A DNA stretch of 11,357 nt from Sedimentisphaerales bacterium (lineage in GTDB: Bacteria > Planctomycetota > Phycisphaerae > Sedimentisphaerales > SM23-30): positions 1 to 11,357 of the forward strand of contig DAOWAK010000011.1 in assembly GCA_030634605.1 (NCBI GenBank), read 5' to 3'. Both the position numbers and the translations under genes were made by a program. Shown in pieces: positions 1 to 6,599 of this stretch (position 1 is the first letter of the stretch; the number at the start of each line of letters is the position of its first letter). The notes under the pieces are model-generated. The model saw nothing but the letters and a program-made list of their open reading frames with translations, did not search any database and had not been told where the DNA came from.

Positions 1-930
1 CCGACCCTGATCCGCTATCCCGGTTGGGCGCGTCCGATTGAAGGACTCTTCAAAATGCTTGGCACGGTGGCGGGGTATCGCGAATTTGATGTCGCGGTCC
101 CCTTCATGATCGCGCTGCCGGTTTTTGCCGCCATACTGATCGGCGATGGCGGTTACGGCGCGTTTTTGTTGGTGGCGCTGCTTCTGGGTTACAAAAAAGC
201 TTCAAAAGCCCTGGGACCGCAATTTACACAACTGCTGATAATTGTCGGAGCGGTAGCGCTGATCTGGGGTTTCCTGTGCGGCAGCTTCTTCGGCTTCACC
301 TTGTATAAACCGCCGATCCCGGTAAACATGTCTGACCAGTCGCGCTTCATGATGATGAAGATCAGCTTTTTCATGGGTGCTATCCATCTGAGCATCGCTC
401 AGTTGTGGCAGGCGATTCGGATTTTTCCCGATCTTCGTTTCCTAAACAACCTCGGCTGGGGAATATTCGTCTGGGGAATGCTCGGCGTGGTACAGATGTT
501 TGTTCTGGGCGCGGAGTTGGATTGGAGTATGCCTTGGCTGTATTGTTTGATAGCCGGCGGTACGCTAGCGATATTGTTCAATAGTCCCAGCCGCAATGTT
601 TTCAAAATGGTGGCTTTGGGATTGGCTAATTTCCCCTTGTCGATGCTGTCGGCTTTTTCGGATGTGATTAGTTACGTTCGCTTGATGGCCGTTGGTCTGG
701 CAAGTGGTGTTCTGGCCGGCAGTTTTAATGAACTGGCTTTGGATTCTGGTTCCTGGCTGATAGCGGTACCGACGCTGGTGTTCGGCCACGGACTTAACAT
801 CGGCCTGGCTTTGATCGCGTTGTTCGCACATGGCGTGCGTTTGAATATGTTAGAGTTCTCAAATAACCTGGGTATGCAGTGGACTGGGTACTCATTCAAA
901 CCTTTTAGTAAAAAGTCGATTCAGGAGTAA
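1..930 (+). CDS. ntpI: V-type ATPase subunit I (a-subunit homologue), 5'-truncated by the window edge
   Basis: The frame is open from base 1 to the TAA at 928-930, giving 309 visible C-terminal residues of a protein that is usually 600-700 residues long, so the N-terminal cytoplasmic arm lies outside the window. This is the membrane stator subunit that forms the ion half-channels against the K ring. The visible part opens with a PTL...P.W.RP.E segment and then G-D-G-G-Y-G in the first helices, which resembles the family's GD.G.G motif. About seven hydrophobic segments follow. The motif SYVRLMAVGLASG has its Arg at visible residue 227 (bases 679-681). It corresponds to SYLRLWALSLAH of yeast subunit a, whose Arg is essential for ion transfer. 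The stop is 6 bp before subunit K, so the two are in one operon. The internal ATG at 55 is not the real start. Confidence 0.93.
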   Translation, partial: PTLIRYPGWARPIEGLFKMLGTVAGYREFDVAVPFMIALPVFAAILIGDGGYGAFLLVALLLGYKKASKALGPQFTQLLIIVGAVALIWGFLCGSFFGFTLYKPPIPVNMSDQSRFMMMKISFFMGAIHLSIAQLWQAIRIFPDLRFLNNLGWGIFVWGMLGVVQMFVLGAELDWSMPWLYCLIAGGTLAILFNSPSRNVFKMVALGLANFPLSMLSAFSDVISYVRLMAVGLASGVLAGSFNELALDSGSWLIAVPTLVFGHGLNIGLALIALFAHGVRLNMLEFSNNLGMQWTGYSFKPFSKKSIQE

Positions 931-936
931 ATTACA

Positions 937-1467
937 ATGACTACATTAACACAGTTCGGCAGTATTTTGGCAGCAGAGGGCGGCATGACCTGGTCTTACC
1001 TGGGGCAGTTCGGCATGGTACTCATGCTGGGTCTGGGAGCGATCGGTAGTGCGGTGGGGATCGGTGTGGCAGGCCAAGCTGCGGCGGGCGCCTGGGCCAA
1101 GGAAGGCAAAACCGGTAAGACTCTGAGCTTTACCTACATTATTTTGCTGGGTATGCCTATCAGTCAGACGCTTTATGCTATGATTGTGATGAATAAGGCG
1201 GCCAAACTGCTGGATCATCCTGAAATAATTGCCGCTAATGCCGGTTTGCTGCTGGGCATTGGCATTGCCACCGGCCTGGGCGAAATGCTCTCGGCCTGGA
1301 TGCAGGGGCTCACCGGTGCGGCGGGTATTCGTGCCCTAAGTGAAGGCGAGGGCAAGGGTTTCGCCTTTTTGCTGATCGCGATGGGTATCGTCGAAACGGT
1401 GGGTATCTTCGCGATGGTGTTCCTGATGGGAATGGTGCCCAATGTGCCTGCTGCGGTAGCTGGGTAA
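937..1467 (+). CDS. ntpK: V-type ATPase subunit K (proteolipid, rotor ring)
   Basis: This 176-residue protein has four hydrophobic helices arranged as two c-subunit hairpins (about 24-50, 64-88, 98-130 and 140-167), the double-hairpin form of V-type rings. It is about 20 residues longer than Enterococcus NtpK, mostly at the N-terminus. The ion-carrying carboxylate is Glu153 (IVETVGIF). Ser76-Gln77 in MPISQTLY and Gln123 in AWMQGLTGAAG match by position the Na+ ligands Thr64, Gln65 and Gln110 of E. hirae NtpK, with Glu153 as Glu139. The first hairpin has lost its carboxylate, as expected for this type. AGGAG at 923-927 lies 9 bases before the ATG. It follows subunit I by 6 bp and is the last gene of the operon, in line with the E-A-B-D-I-K order known from other bacterial V-ATPases. 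A terminator follows it. Confidence 0.95.
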   Translation: MTTLTQFGSILAAEGGMTWSYLGQFGMVLMLGLGAIGSAVGIGVAGQAAAGAWAKEGKTGKTLSFTYIILLGMPISQTLYAMIVMNKAAKLLDHPEIIAANAGLLLGIGIATGLGEMLSAWMQGLTGAAGIRALSEGEGKGFAFLLIAMGIVETVGIFAMVFLMGMVPNVPAAVAG

Positions 1468-1530
1468 AGCTATTGATGCAGAAAATGCTATCAGCTTGTC
1501 GATAGTTCAGGCTGATTGATTTGACAAGAT

Positions 1531-1568
1531 AAAACCCCCATGGAATGATTGTTTTGTGGGGGTTTTTT
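1531..1568 (+). terminator. Rho-independent terminator of the V-ATPase operon
   Basis: There is a perfect 10-bp stem, AAAACCCCCA (1531-1540) with TGGGGGTTTT (1557-1566), a 16-base loop, and a T6 run at 1563-1568. It lies 64 bp after the subunit K stop. The A4 run on the other side could give weak termination on the minus strand as well. Confidence 0.9.
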
Positions 1569-1618
1569 ATGCGCTTTGGTGGGACGTAAGTCTATATTTT
1601 ACGTGTCGCAAAAATGGT

Positions 1619-1882
1619 TCAAAATGGGAAAAAAAGCGCCGCAGAATCGGTAGCATTATTCGATGCGGCGTATCCAATACCAGACCGAAAGCGCGGCGCT
1701 AAAAGGGGTGTCAAAAGCGCGAAAAGATCAAATTGAGTGCGAAAACATGGGTGAAAGTTGGGTGGTTTTTCATAGAAATTGATGAGAGTTGGGGCAAAGT
1801 TGGGGGTTTTTTGCAGTTTTTTGCGATTTTTGAAAAAGGGCTGTCGCGCTTTTGGTTCGGTTGGCTTGCAGTGCGAAATTTA
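1619..1882 (-). other. Start-less 86-codon open frame, possible decayed gene or repeat element
   Basis: On the minus strand, between a TAA (1882-1880) and a TGA (1621-1619), there are 86 codons without a stop. No ATG opens the frame. The translation contains two similar patches, KTPNF and EKPPNF, and ends ATDSAALFFPF. I recognise no family in it. A terminator-like hairpin lies inside its 3' end. It could be a dispersed element, a gene remnant, part of a small RNA, or chance; coding is doubtful. Confidence 0.2.
1629..1670 (-). terminator. Minus-strand terminator-like hairpin
   Basis: Read on the minus strand, CGCCGCA (1670-1664) pairs with TGCGGCG (1643-1637). Four more inner pairs, GAAT (1644-1647) with ATTC (1658-1661), follow past a two-base bulge. 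One base after the stem there is a run of seven T (1635-1629). It faces the V-ATPase terminator and has no recognisable gene upstream of it. Confidence 0.5.
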
Positions 1883-1900
1883 CATAAATCCTTTTGAAAC

Positions 1901-1930
1901 CGCAGATTAACGCGGATTTACGCAGATTTA
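1901..1930. repeat. Three 10-bp tandem units, consensus CGCAGATTTA
   Basis: Three consecutive 10-bp units (1901-1910, 1911-1920, 1921-1930) differ from the consensus at no more than two positions each. The unit length is about one helical turn. Repeats of this style occur in intergenic DNA of many bacteria; the function is unknown. Confidence 0.75.
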
Positions 1931-2049
1931 TTTCCTACTGCGTTGGTGGGGTATGGTTGGCTATGAGAAAACAAAAATAAGACGCCCCAGAGGGGGATGA
2001 GAGCTCAGAGAATTTAATTTTTTAGCCCCGACACGTAGAGCCGCGTAAG

Positions 2050-2069
2050 CGAATTAACACGAATATTTA
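2050..2069. repeat. Two 10-bp units of the CGAATTAACA type
   Basis: The units at 2050-2059 and 2060-2069 share CGAAT-T--A. They form a second family of 10-bp words, different from that at 1901-1930. Confidence 0.5.
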
Positions 2070-2106
2070 ACCTCATATTCACAAAAAACACATAAGAAGT
2101 TTTTGG

Positions 2107-2142
2107 CAGGATATCAAGATTTTACAGGATTATCAGGATTGA
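2107..2142. repeat. Tandem CAGGAT-type units
   Basis: CAGGAT recurs at 2107, 2125 and 2134, with a degenerate AGATTTTA unit at 2117-2124. The periodicity is 8-10 bp. The last unit ends in TTGAC and supplies the -35 element of the promoter described next. Confidence 0.6.
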
Positions 2143-2168
2143 CGGGGTGGGTAATGAGGTTTTATAAT
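2139..2168 (+). promoter_or_regulatory. Candidate sigma70 promoter upstream of the orphan gene
   Basis: TTGACG (2139-2144; 5 of 6 consensus bases), an 18-base spacer and TATAAT (2163-2168; 6 of 6) would start transcription near 2175. That gives a leader of about 150 bases to the gene at 2328. The -35 hexamer overlaps the end of the CAGGAT repeat, so the repeat contributes to the promoter. Confidence 0.5.
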
Positions 2169-2245
2169 GGGGGGCAAATAAAGCTTATCTTAAAAAAAGT
2201 TTAAACGATCGCTTGATTCGATCAGAGAAAAATAATAAATGTACA

Positions 2246-2294
2246 TGACCCCTTAATTCCTGACTGACCCCTTAATTCCTGACCCCTTAATTCC
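2246..2294. repeat. Three copies of TGACCCCTTAATTCC
   Basis: Identical 15-bp copies lie at 2246-2260, 2265-2279 and 2280-2294. The first two are separated by TGAC and the last two are adjacent. They end 33 bp before the start codon of the AT-rich orphan gene. Inverted relatives (AATTAAAGGGGT-like) occur on the other side of that gene. They look like a dispersed repeat or mobile-element boundary. Confidence 0.85.
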
Positions 2295-2327
2295 CCAAGA
2301 TATGATTTGTTAGGAGAGACAGATAGG

Positions 2328-2906
2328 ATGAAATATTTAATTATCTTAGTTGTGATTTTCATTATCATTGTTGCCTATGTAAAGTTTGGCAAAAATGTTC
2401 ACTCCTTGGACAACGGTGAAAATGCTAGAGCTCTTTCTGATTCATGGTTAAACTATAATCAGATAATTTGGGAAAATAATGAAGTTAAAGATATCATTGG
2501 GAACTCACCTCCATCTAATATGTCGGATTTAAATTGTTATGCTAATTTATCGAATGATTTAGACGTATCTGGAAATGGAGTCGGAATTAAATCAAATTGG
2601 CTTGTGGCTAAAATTACTCTTGAAGATTTTCAGTCTCTTGCAAATAAAATGGAATTGTCTAATGTTTACGATTTGAGTAAAACTTGGCCCGAGGCATTTG
2701 AGTGTGTACAAGAATTTTCAGACAAATGGTATGTTTCTAAGTCAGTGGATGCAAATACATATTTTGGCGAGGATAAAGACAAAAAAAGTTTTGTGGTAGC
2801 AAAATATGAAGGGGGGAAAATGTATGTAAAACGGTCTACCTATTATGAAGTTAAATATGACGATGAAAAACAAATGTTACTTAAAGCTATAAGGAAGGAT
2901 AGGTAA
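2328..2906 (+). CDS. Hypothetical membrane-anchored protein, AT-rich orphan
   Basis: This protein of 192 residues belongs to no family I recognise. ATG at 2328 is chosen because AGGAGAG (2312-2318) lies 9 bases upstream; a TTG at 2307 would place this ribosome binding site inside the gene. Residues 1-21 are a hydrophobic segment (MKYLIILVVIFIIIVAYVKF) that serves as signal anchor or uncleaved signal. The remaining 170 residues are hydrophilic and rich in Asn, Asp, Lys and Ser, so the body is probably outside the cytoplasmic membrane. There are two Cys in the outer part (one in DLNCYANLS, one in FECVQEF). Base composition is clearly more AT-rich than the genes on both sides, and the gene is bracketed by related repeat words. 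Together these suggest recent acquisition. A promoter candidate lies at 2139-2168. Confidence 0.7.
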   Translation: MKYLIILVVIFIIIVAYVKFGKNVHSLDNGENARALSDSWLNYNQIIWENNEVKDIIGNSPPSNMSDLNCYANLSNDLDVSGNGVGIKSNWLVAKITLEDFQSLANKMELSNVYDLSKTWPEAFECVQEFSDKWYVSKSVDANTYFGEDKDKKSFVVAKYEGGKMYVKRSTYYEVKYDDEKQMLLKAIRKDR

Positions 2907-2917
2907 ATTAAAGGGGT
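2906..2917. repeat. Inverted relative of the 15-bp motif, right side copy 1
   Basis: AATTAAAGGGGT begins at the last base of the orphan gene's stop codon. It resembles the reverse complement of the left-hand motif (GGAATTAAGGGGTCA) with one extra A. Confidence 0.45.
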
Positions 2918-2949
2918 AAAATAAGAAACTATGAAAGCCAGATGTTTGG

Positions 2950-2973
2950 AGGCGAATGGGTTATATTCGCCTT
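2950..2973 (+). other. Hairpin downstream of the orphan gene
   Basis: AGGCGAAT (2950-2957) and ATTCGCCT (2965-2972) pair perfectly across a 7-base loop, with one further G-T pair. No T run follows, so this is a weak candidate for a terminator or a structural part of the repeat element. Confidence 0.5.
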
Positions 2974-2994
2974 GGTGTGGTCGCCGCTGGGGTA

Positions 2995-3008
2995 AATTAA
3001 AGGTGTCC
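2995..3008. repeat. Inverted relative of the 15-bp motif, right side copy 2
   Basis: AATTAAAGGTGTCC matches the same pattern as the copy at 2906-2917 with a G to T change. It marks the likely right edge of the AT-rich insert. Confidence 0.4.
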
Positions 3009-3017
3009 GGGGGGCTG

Positions 3018-3046
3018 TTGAACAAGTCCCTTTAATTATATATAAT
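3018..3046 (+). promoter_or_regulatory. Candidate distal promoter of the ABC-F gene
   Basis: TTGAAC (3018-3023; 4 of 6), a 17-base spacer and a perfect TATAAT (3041-3046) predict a start near 3053, about 160 bases before the ABC-F start codon. Confidence 0.55.
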
Positions 3047-3102
3047 GGTAACATGATTGGGGGATGGGGTTTTATATACTCAACCCAAGTGAAAATGCGT
3101 AG

Positions 3103-3132
3103 TTGCCGAGATTGTAAGTTATAGCTTACAAT
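3103..3132 (+). promoter_or_regulatory. Proximal ABC-F promoter overlapped by a 22-bp palindrome
   Basis: TTGCCG (3103-3108), 18 bases and TACAAT (3127-3132; 5 of 6) form a second promoter. The palindrome at 3111-3132, arms ATTGTAAG and CTTACAAT around TTATAG, covers most of the spacer and the whole -10 box. That is the geometry of a repressor operator. The cognate regulator is not in the window. Confidence 0.45.
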
Positions 3133-3215
3133 GGATTTGTGTTATGAGGAGCCAGGCGTTTTTGCCGGCGCGGCTATACGTGTTATTTGTGATCGGTATA
3201 GGTGGAATAGAAGAT

Positions 3216-5114
3216 ATGGCGTTATTGGGAATGCAGGATGTTAGCGTGGGGTATGGCGGGGACCCGCTGCTTGAGCAGATGAACTTTCAGATCGAGCCTG
3301 GGGAGCGAATATGTTTGCTGGGCCGCAACGGGGTGGGTAAATCGACGCTGATGAAACTTATTGGCGGGGAACTTGAACACGAAAGTGGTGTTATTTCAAG
3401 AACGCCTGGGCTTTCGGTTACTTGTCTGATGCAGGTCGTGCCGGCGGGTTTGAAAGGGACCGTCTTTGATGTGGTGTCCGAAGGGCTGGGGCCGCGGGGG
3501 AAGTTGCTGGCGGAATATCATCTGCTGAGCCATCGCGTGGCTACGGAAGCGCATAATGAAAATCTGCTGGGGCCGTTGGATAAACTTCAGCACCGTCTCG
3601 ACCTTGAAGGTGGCTGGCAGTTGAACCACTACGTTGAGATGATAATTGAAAAGATAAAGCTGGATGCTGATGCGGAAGTTGAGATCCTTTCGGCGGGGAT
3701 GAAGCGACGGGTATTGCTGGCCCAGGCGATCGTTCGCGAGCCGGACATATTGCTGCTTGATGAACCGACGAATCATTTGGATATCGAAGCCATCACGTGG
3801 CTGGAAGAATTCCTTTCGCAGTATAGTGGGACATTGATGTTCGTTAGCCATGACCGGGCGTTTGTGAAGAAACTTTCGACACGAATAATCGAATTAGACC
3901 GTGGGCGGCTGACGAGCTATCAGTGCAATCATGCAACGTACCTGCGGCGTAAAGAGTCAGCAATGGTGGTGGAATCGGTCGAGAATGCCCTTTTCGACAA
4001 GAAGCTGGCACAAGAGGAGGTTTGGATACGCAAAGGCATAAAGGCCCGGCGTAAGCGTAATGAAGGCCGAGTGCGGGCTCTTACGGAAATGCGAAAGGAG
4101 AGAAGACAACGCAAAGAGCTAATCGGTACCGTCCGTATGCAATTGCAGGATACCCAGCTATCGGGCAGGCTGGTTATTGAGGCAAAAGGCATCTCGTTTG
4201 GCTATAATCCTGATGAGCCGATCATTCGAGAGTTTTCTACGGTGATCATGCGGGGCGATAAAATTGGCGTAATCGGTCCTAACGGTTCGGGCAAAACTAC
4301 CCTGCTGCGGGTTCTGTTGAAGGAACTGGCGGCCCAGCAAGGCACCGTGCGTCAGGGCACCAATCTTGAAGTTGCCTATTTCGACCAGTCGCACGCCCAG
4401 CTGGACTACGAGAAAACCGTATATGAAAACATTGCCGACGGCAGCGAGACAATCATCATCAACGGCAGTCCCCGCCACATAATCGGCTATCTGCAGGACT
4501 TCCTTTTTGCGCCCAGACAGTCCCGCGACTCGGTGGCCAATCTTTCTGGGGGTGAGCGTAACCGGCTATTGCTTGCCCGGCTGTTTGCGCGGCCGTCCAA
4601 TATACTGGTACTCGATGAACCGACCAACGACCTGGACATTGAAACATTGGACCTGCTGGAAGAATTTCTGCTGGATTATCCAGGAACGGTGTTGCTGGTA
4701 AGTCATGACCGCGAATTTCTAAATAATGTGGTCACGAGCACGCTGGTGCTGGAGGGCGAGGGGATGGTTAAGGAGTACGTCGGCGGATATGATGACTGGC
4801 TCAGGCAAAGTAAAAACACACTCCAATTACAACAACCGCCGGAAAATGTCCCTGCCAAAAAACTCAAGACAAAAAAAATATCAGAGCGGCTGCGTAAATT
4901 GTCGTTCAAGGAAAATAAGGAGCTTGAGTCACTACCGAAGCTGATTGAAACACTGGAAACAGAGCAGCAGCAATTGCACGATACTGCGGCCGGCCCTGAT
5001 TTTTACAAAAAAGGCTCGGAGATTGCTGCCGTCACAGCAAGGCTGGAAGAATTGAGGAAGCAACTGGAAACCGCCTATGCCCGCTGGCAAATGCTGGAAG
5101 AGCTTCAAGGGTAA
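3216..5114 (+). CDS. uup: ABC-F family ATPase, Uup-like
   Basis: This 632-residue soluble protein has two ABC ATPase domains and no membrane helices. ABC-F proteins act at the ribosomal E site; Uup is linked to ribosome function and to precise excision of transposons. Domain 1 has Walker A GRNGVGKST (36-44), signature LSAGM (158-162) and Walker B LLLDEPTNHLD with Asp182-Glu183. A charged linker rich in Lys and Arg follows. Domain 2 has GPNGSGKTT (354-362), LSGGE (443-447) and VLDEPTNDLD with Asp467-Glu468. A Lys- and Glu-rich coiled coil of about 90 residues ends the protein, as in Uup (635 residues in E. coli). I chose ATG 3216, preceded by GGTGG, because the family starts just before the first beta strand. 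The upstream ATG at 3144 would add 24 residues and has no ribosome binding site. The first signature has Ala where Gly is usual. The gene converges on the PQQ gene. Confidence 0.9.
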   Translation: MALLGMQDVSVGYGGDPLLEQMNFQIEPGERICLLGRNGVGKSTLMKLIGGELEHESGVISRTPGLSVTCLMQVVPAGLKGTVFDVVSEGLGPRGKLLAEYHLLSHRVATEAHNENLLGPLDKLQHRLDLEGGWQLNHYVEMIIEKIKLDADAEVEILSAGMKRRVLLAQAIVREPDILLLDEPTNHLDIEAITWLEEFLSQYSGTLMFVSHDRAFVKKLSTRIIELDRGRLTSYQCNHATYLRRKESAMVVESVENALFDKKLAQEEVWIRKGIKARRKRNEGRVRALTEMRKERRQRKELIGTVRMQLQDTQLSGRLVIEAKGISFGYNPDEPIIREFSTVIMRGDKIGVIGPNGSGKTTLLRVLLKELAAQQGTVRQGTNLEVAYFDQSHAQLDYEKTVYENIADGSETIIINGSPRHIIGYLQDFLFAPRQSRDSVANLSGGERNRLLLARLFARPSNILVLDEPTNDLDIETLDLLEEFLLDYPGTVLLVSHDREFLNNVVTSTLVLEGEGMVKEYVGGYDDWLRQSKNTLQLQQPPENVPAKKLKTKKISERLRKLSFKENKELESLPKLIETLETEQQQLHDTAAGPDFYKKGSEIAAVTARLEELRKQLETAYARWQMLEELQG

Positions 5115-5137
5115 TTCCCGACAAAGACTTAAGGGAA
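5115..5137. terminator. Weak shared hairpin between convergent genes
   Basis: TTCCC (5115-5119) and GGGAA (5133-5137) could pair across a 13-base loop, directly after the ABC-F stop and 20 bp from the PQQ-gene stop. There is no T run on either strand, so support is weak. Confidence 0.2.
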
Positions 5138-5157
5138 CCTTTGAAAATCGAGGGCGA

Positions 5158-6486
5158 TTAGGGTAGGTTCTGAATCCGATAGAGTTTGGTCAGGGTGCGG
5201 ATGATGATGTTTCCCCGGAGAATTGCCGGGGTAGCCATGCACATTTCGTTCAGATTATTTTGGCTGATTACTTTGAATTTGGGGCCGGCTTCGATGATGA
5301 ACGTGTCGCCGTCTTCGCTGAGGCAAAAGATTTTGCCGTTGTTGGCCCATGGGGAAGAAGTGAAAGCTTTGGCTTTTGGGTCGATTTTTTGTTTGGGGTA
5401 AACTTCTTTGCCGGTTTGAGCATCGTAACAGGCAAGGGAGCCGCGGTCGTATAGGACATAAAGGTAATCGCCGTAAATCAGTGGTGACGGGTTGTAGGGG
5501 CCGGCTTTTTTCTGGGACCAGGCTATGAATTTATTGCTGGTTTGGCCGTCCTTGAGTGAGATATCACCGGCAGCTCCGGGGCGGATGGCGTAAATGGGTC
5601 GGGTTTTGTCGCCGACGTATCCGGAACTGATGTAGAGCAGGCCGTGATCTGTCAGGGGGGTGGGGATGACAATTGAGGACATGCCGGTCAATTGCCATAA
5701 CAGTTTGCCATCGAGGTCGTAAGAGCGTACTGCACCATTTCCTGAAGTAATCAATTCGGTTCGTTGGGGGTTCTGCCAGATGTATGGTGTAGCCCAGTTG
5801 CTTTTTTCGTCACGGTTTACCCGCCAGATTTCTTTTCCGGTTTTTTTATCCAGGGCAACGAGGAAGGATTGTTCCTGGTTATCGTTGAGTATGTAGATTC
5901 GGTCCTGGTGCAATACAGGTGAGGCCGCGGTGCCCCAGTCGTAGATGATCTTGGAACTGCCCCATTTTTGGGACCAGAGTTGCTTGCCATCCAGGTCATA
6001 GCAAAATAAACCCAAGTTGCCGAAGTAGGCATATAAACGTTGTCCGTCGGTGACGGGGGTTTCGGAGGCATAGGTATTTTTAATATGGATCGACTGCTGG
6101 GGCACGCCCTGGTGAGCGAGCTTTTCCCAAAGGATCTTGCCGGTGTTCCAGTCGATGCAATAAACCATCCAGAGATGAGTGTCAGGAGAGGGGTCAGGGC
6201 GTTCGCCGCCAAAATAGAGTCCTTTCTTAGGTGCTTCCAGATCACCTTTTTTGATAACCGAAGTGAGAAAGATCTTATCACCCCAGACGATGGGGGAGGA
6301 CCAGCCCCGACCAGGGATTTGAGTGTTCCACACAACGTTTTTGGTGGTACTCCACTGGGTGGGTAATTCCTTATCATTAGCAAGAGACGTTGAGGGGGCG
6401 CATTGCGTGGGGTGGTTGGACTCTGCAAAGGCAGAGGCTGTCAGTGAAAAAACGGTGAAAATCAAAATGAGTGAAGTTCGAGACAT
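5158..6486 (-). CDS. Secreted PQQ-type beta-propeller repeat protein
   Basis: This 442-residue protein has a Sec signal peptide (MSRTSLILIF...SAFA, probable cleavage after Ala21). The start at 6486 is preferred over the 26-residue upstream extension because AGAAGGG lies about 9 bases before it and the signal peptide then begins correctly. The mature part carries about seven propeller repeats. They show the typical blade ends with D..TGK..W or DLDGK.LW: CIDWNTGKILWEK (Trp at 113), CYDLDGKQLWSQ, ALDKKTGKEIWR, SYDLDGKLLWQL and CYDAQTGKEVY. SSP, TAASP, TPY and PSP strands lie between them. It resembles the BamB/PQQ-like proteins that are abundant in planctomycetes. No heme motif or extra catalytic domain is visible, so it is more likely a scaffold or binding protein than a complete quinoprotein dehydrogenase. 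It is 113 bp downstream of the kinase-like gene on the same strand and may share its transcript. Confidence 0.85.
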   Translation of the reverse strand: MSRTSLILIFTVFSLTASAFAESNHPTQCAPSTSLANDKELPTQWSTTKNVVWNTQIPGRGWSSPIVWGDKIFLTSVIKKGDLEAPKKGLYFGGERPDPSPDTHLWMVYCIDWNTGKILWEKLAHQGVPQQSIHIKNTYASETPVTDGQRLYAYFGNLGLFCYDLDGKQLWSQKWGSSKIIYDWGTAASPVLHQDRIYILNDNQEQSFLVALDKKTGKEIWRVNRDEKSNWATPYIWQNPQRTELITSGNGAVRSYDLDGKLLWQLTGMSSIVIPTPLTDHGLLYISSGYVGDKTRPIYAIRPGAAGDISLKDGQTSNKFIAWSQKKAGPYNPSPLIYGDYLYVLYDRGSLACYDAQTGKEVYPKQKIDPKAKAFTSSPWANNGKIFCLSEDGDTFIIEAGPKFKVISQNNLNEMCMATPAILRGNIIIRTLTKLYRIQNLP

Positions 6487-6599
6487 GTGATAAGCCCTTC
6501 TTTTTGTACGAATATTAACCCAAAATAAATATATCATTATGAAAGATTGAGGCAGAGCATACACTTGGGCGGTCTCTGTTGCTGCTGATTATGTGGTTG

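Larger units (their letters stand above)
1569..2134. other. Gene-poor, repeat-rich spacer
   Basis: I see no convincing gene here. Apart from the start-less frame and hairpin described separately, it holds a G-run and T-run biased stretch at 1741-1850, with AGTTGGG-type words at 1754-1762, 1785-1794 and 1795-1806 and two TTTTTTGC words at 1807-1824. It also holds several families of short tandem units (1901-1930, 2050-2069, 2107-2142) and a small CCCC-AGA-GGGG hairpin near 1984-1994. Confidence 0.6.

Noticed and set aside
1901..2294. CRISPR array
   Set aside because: The repeated words are 10-15 bp, mostly tandem and of several families, with no 25-40 bp repeats alternating with unique spacers and no cas genes.
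3144..3215. N-terminal extension of the ABC-F protein from ATG 3144
   Set aside because: There is no ribosome binding site before it, and the extra 24 residues have no counterpart in Uup, which begins at the first beta strand.
4507..4944. Plus-strand 60-70 codon frames inside the ABC-F gene
   Set aside because: They are out-of-frame shadows rich in Trp and Arg. The main frame carries the second ABC domain.
6487..6564. Upstream start for the PQQ protein at 6564
   Set aside because: It would bury the signal peptide 26 residues into the protein. ATG 6486 has a good ribosome binding site.
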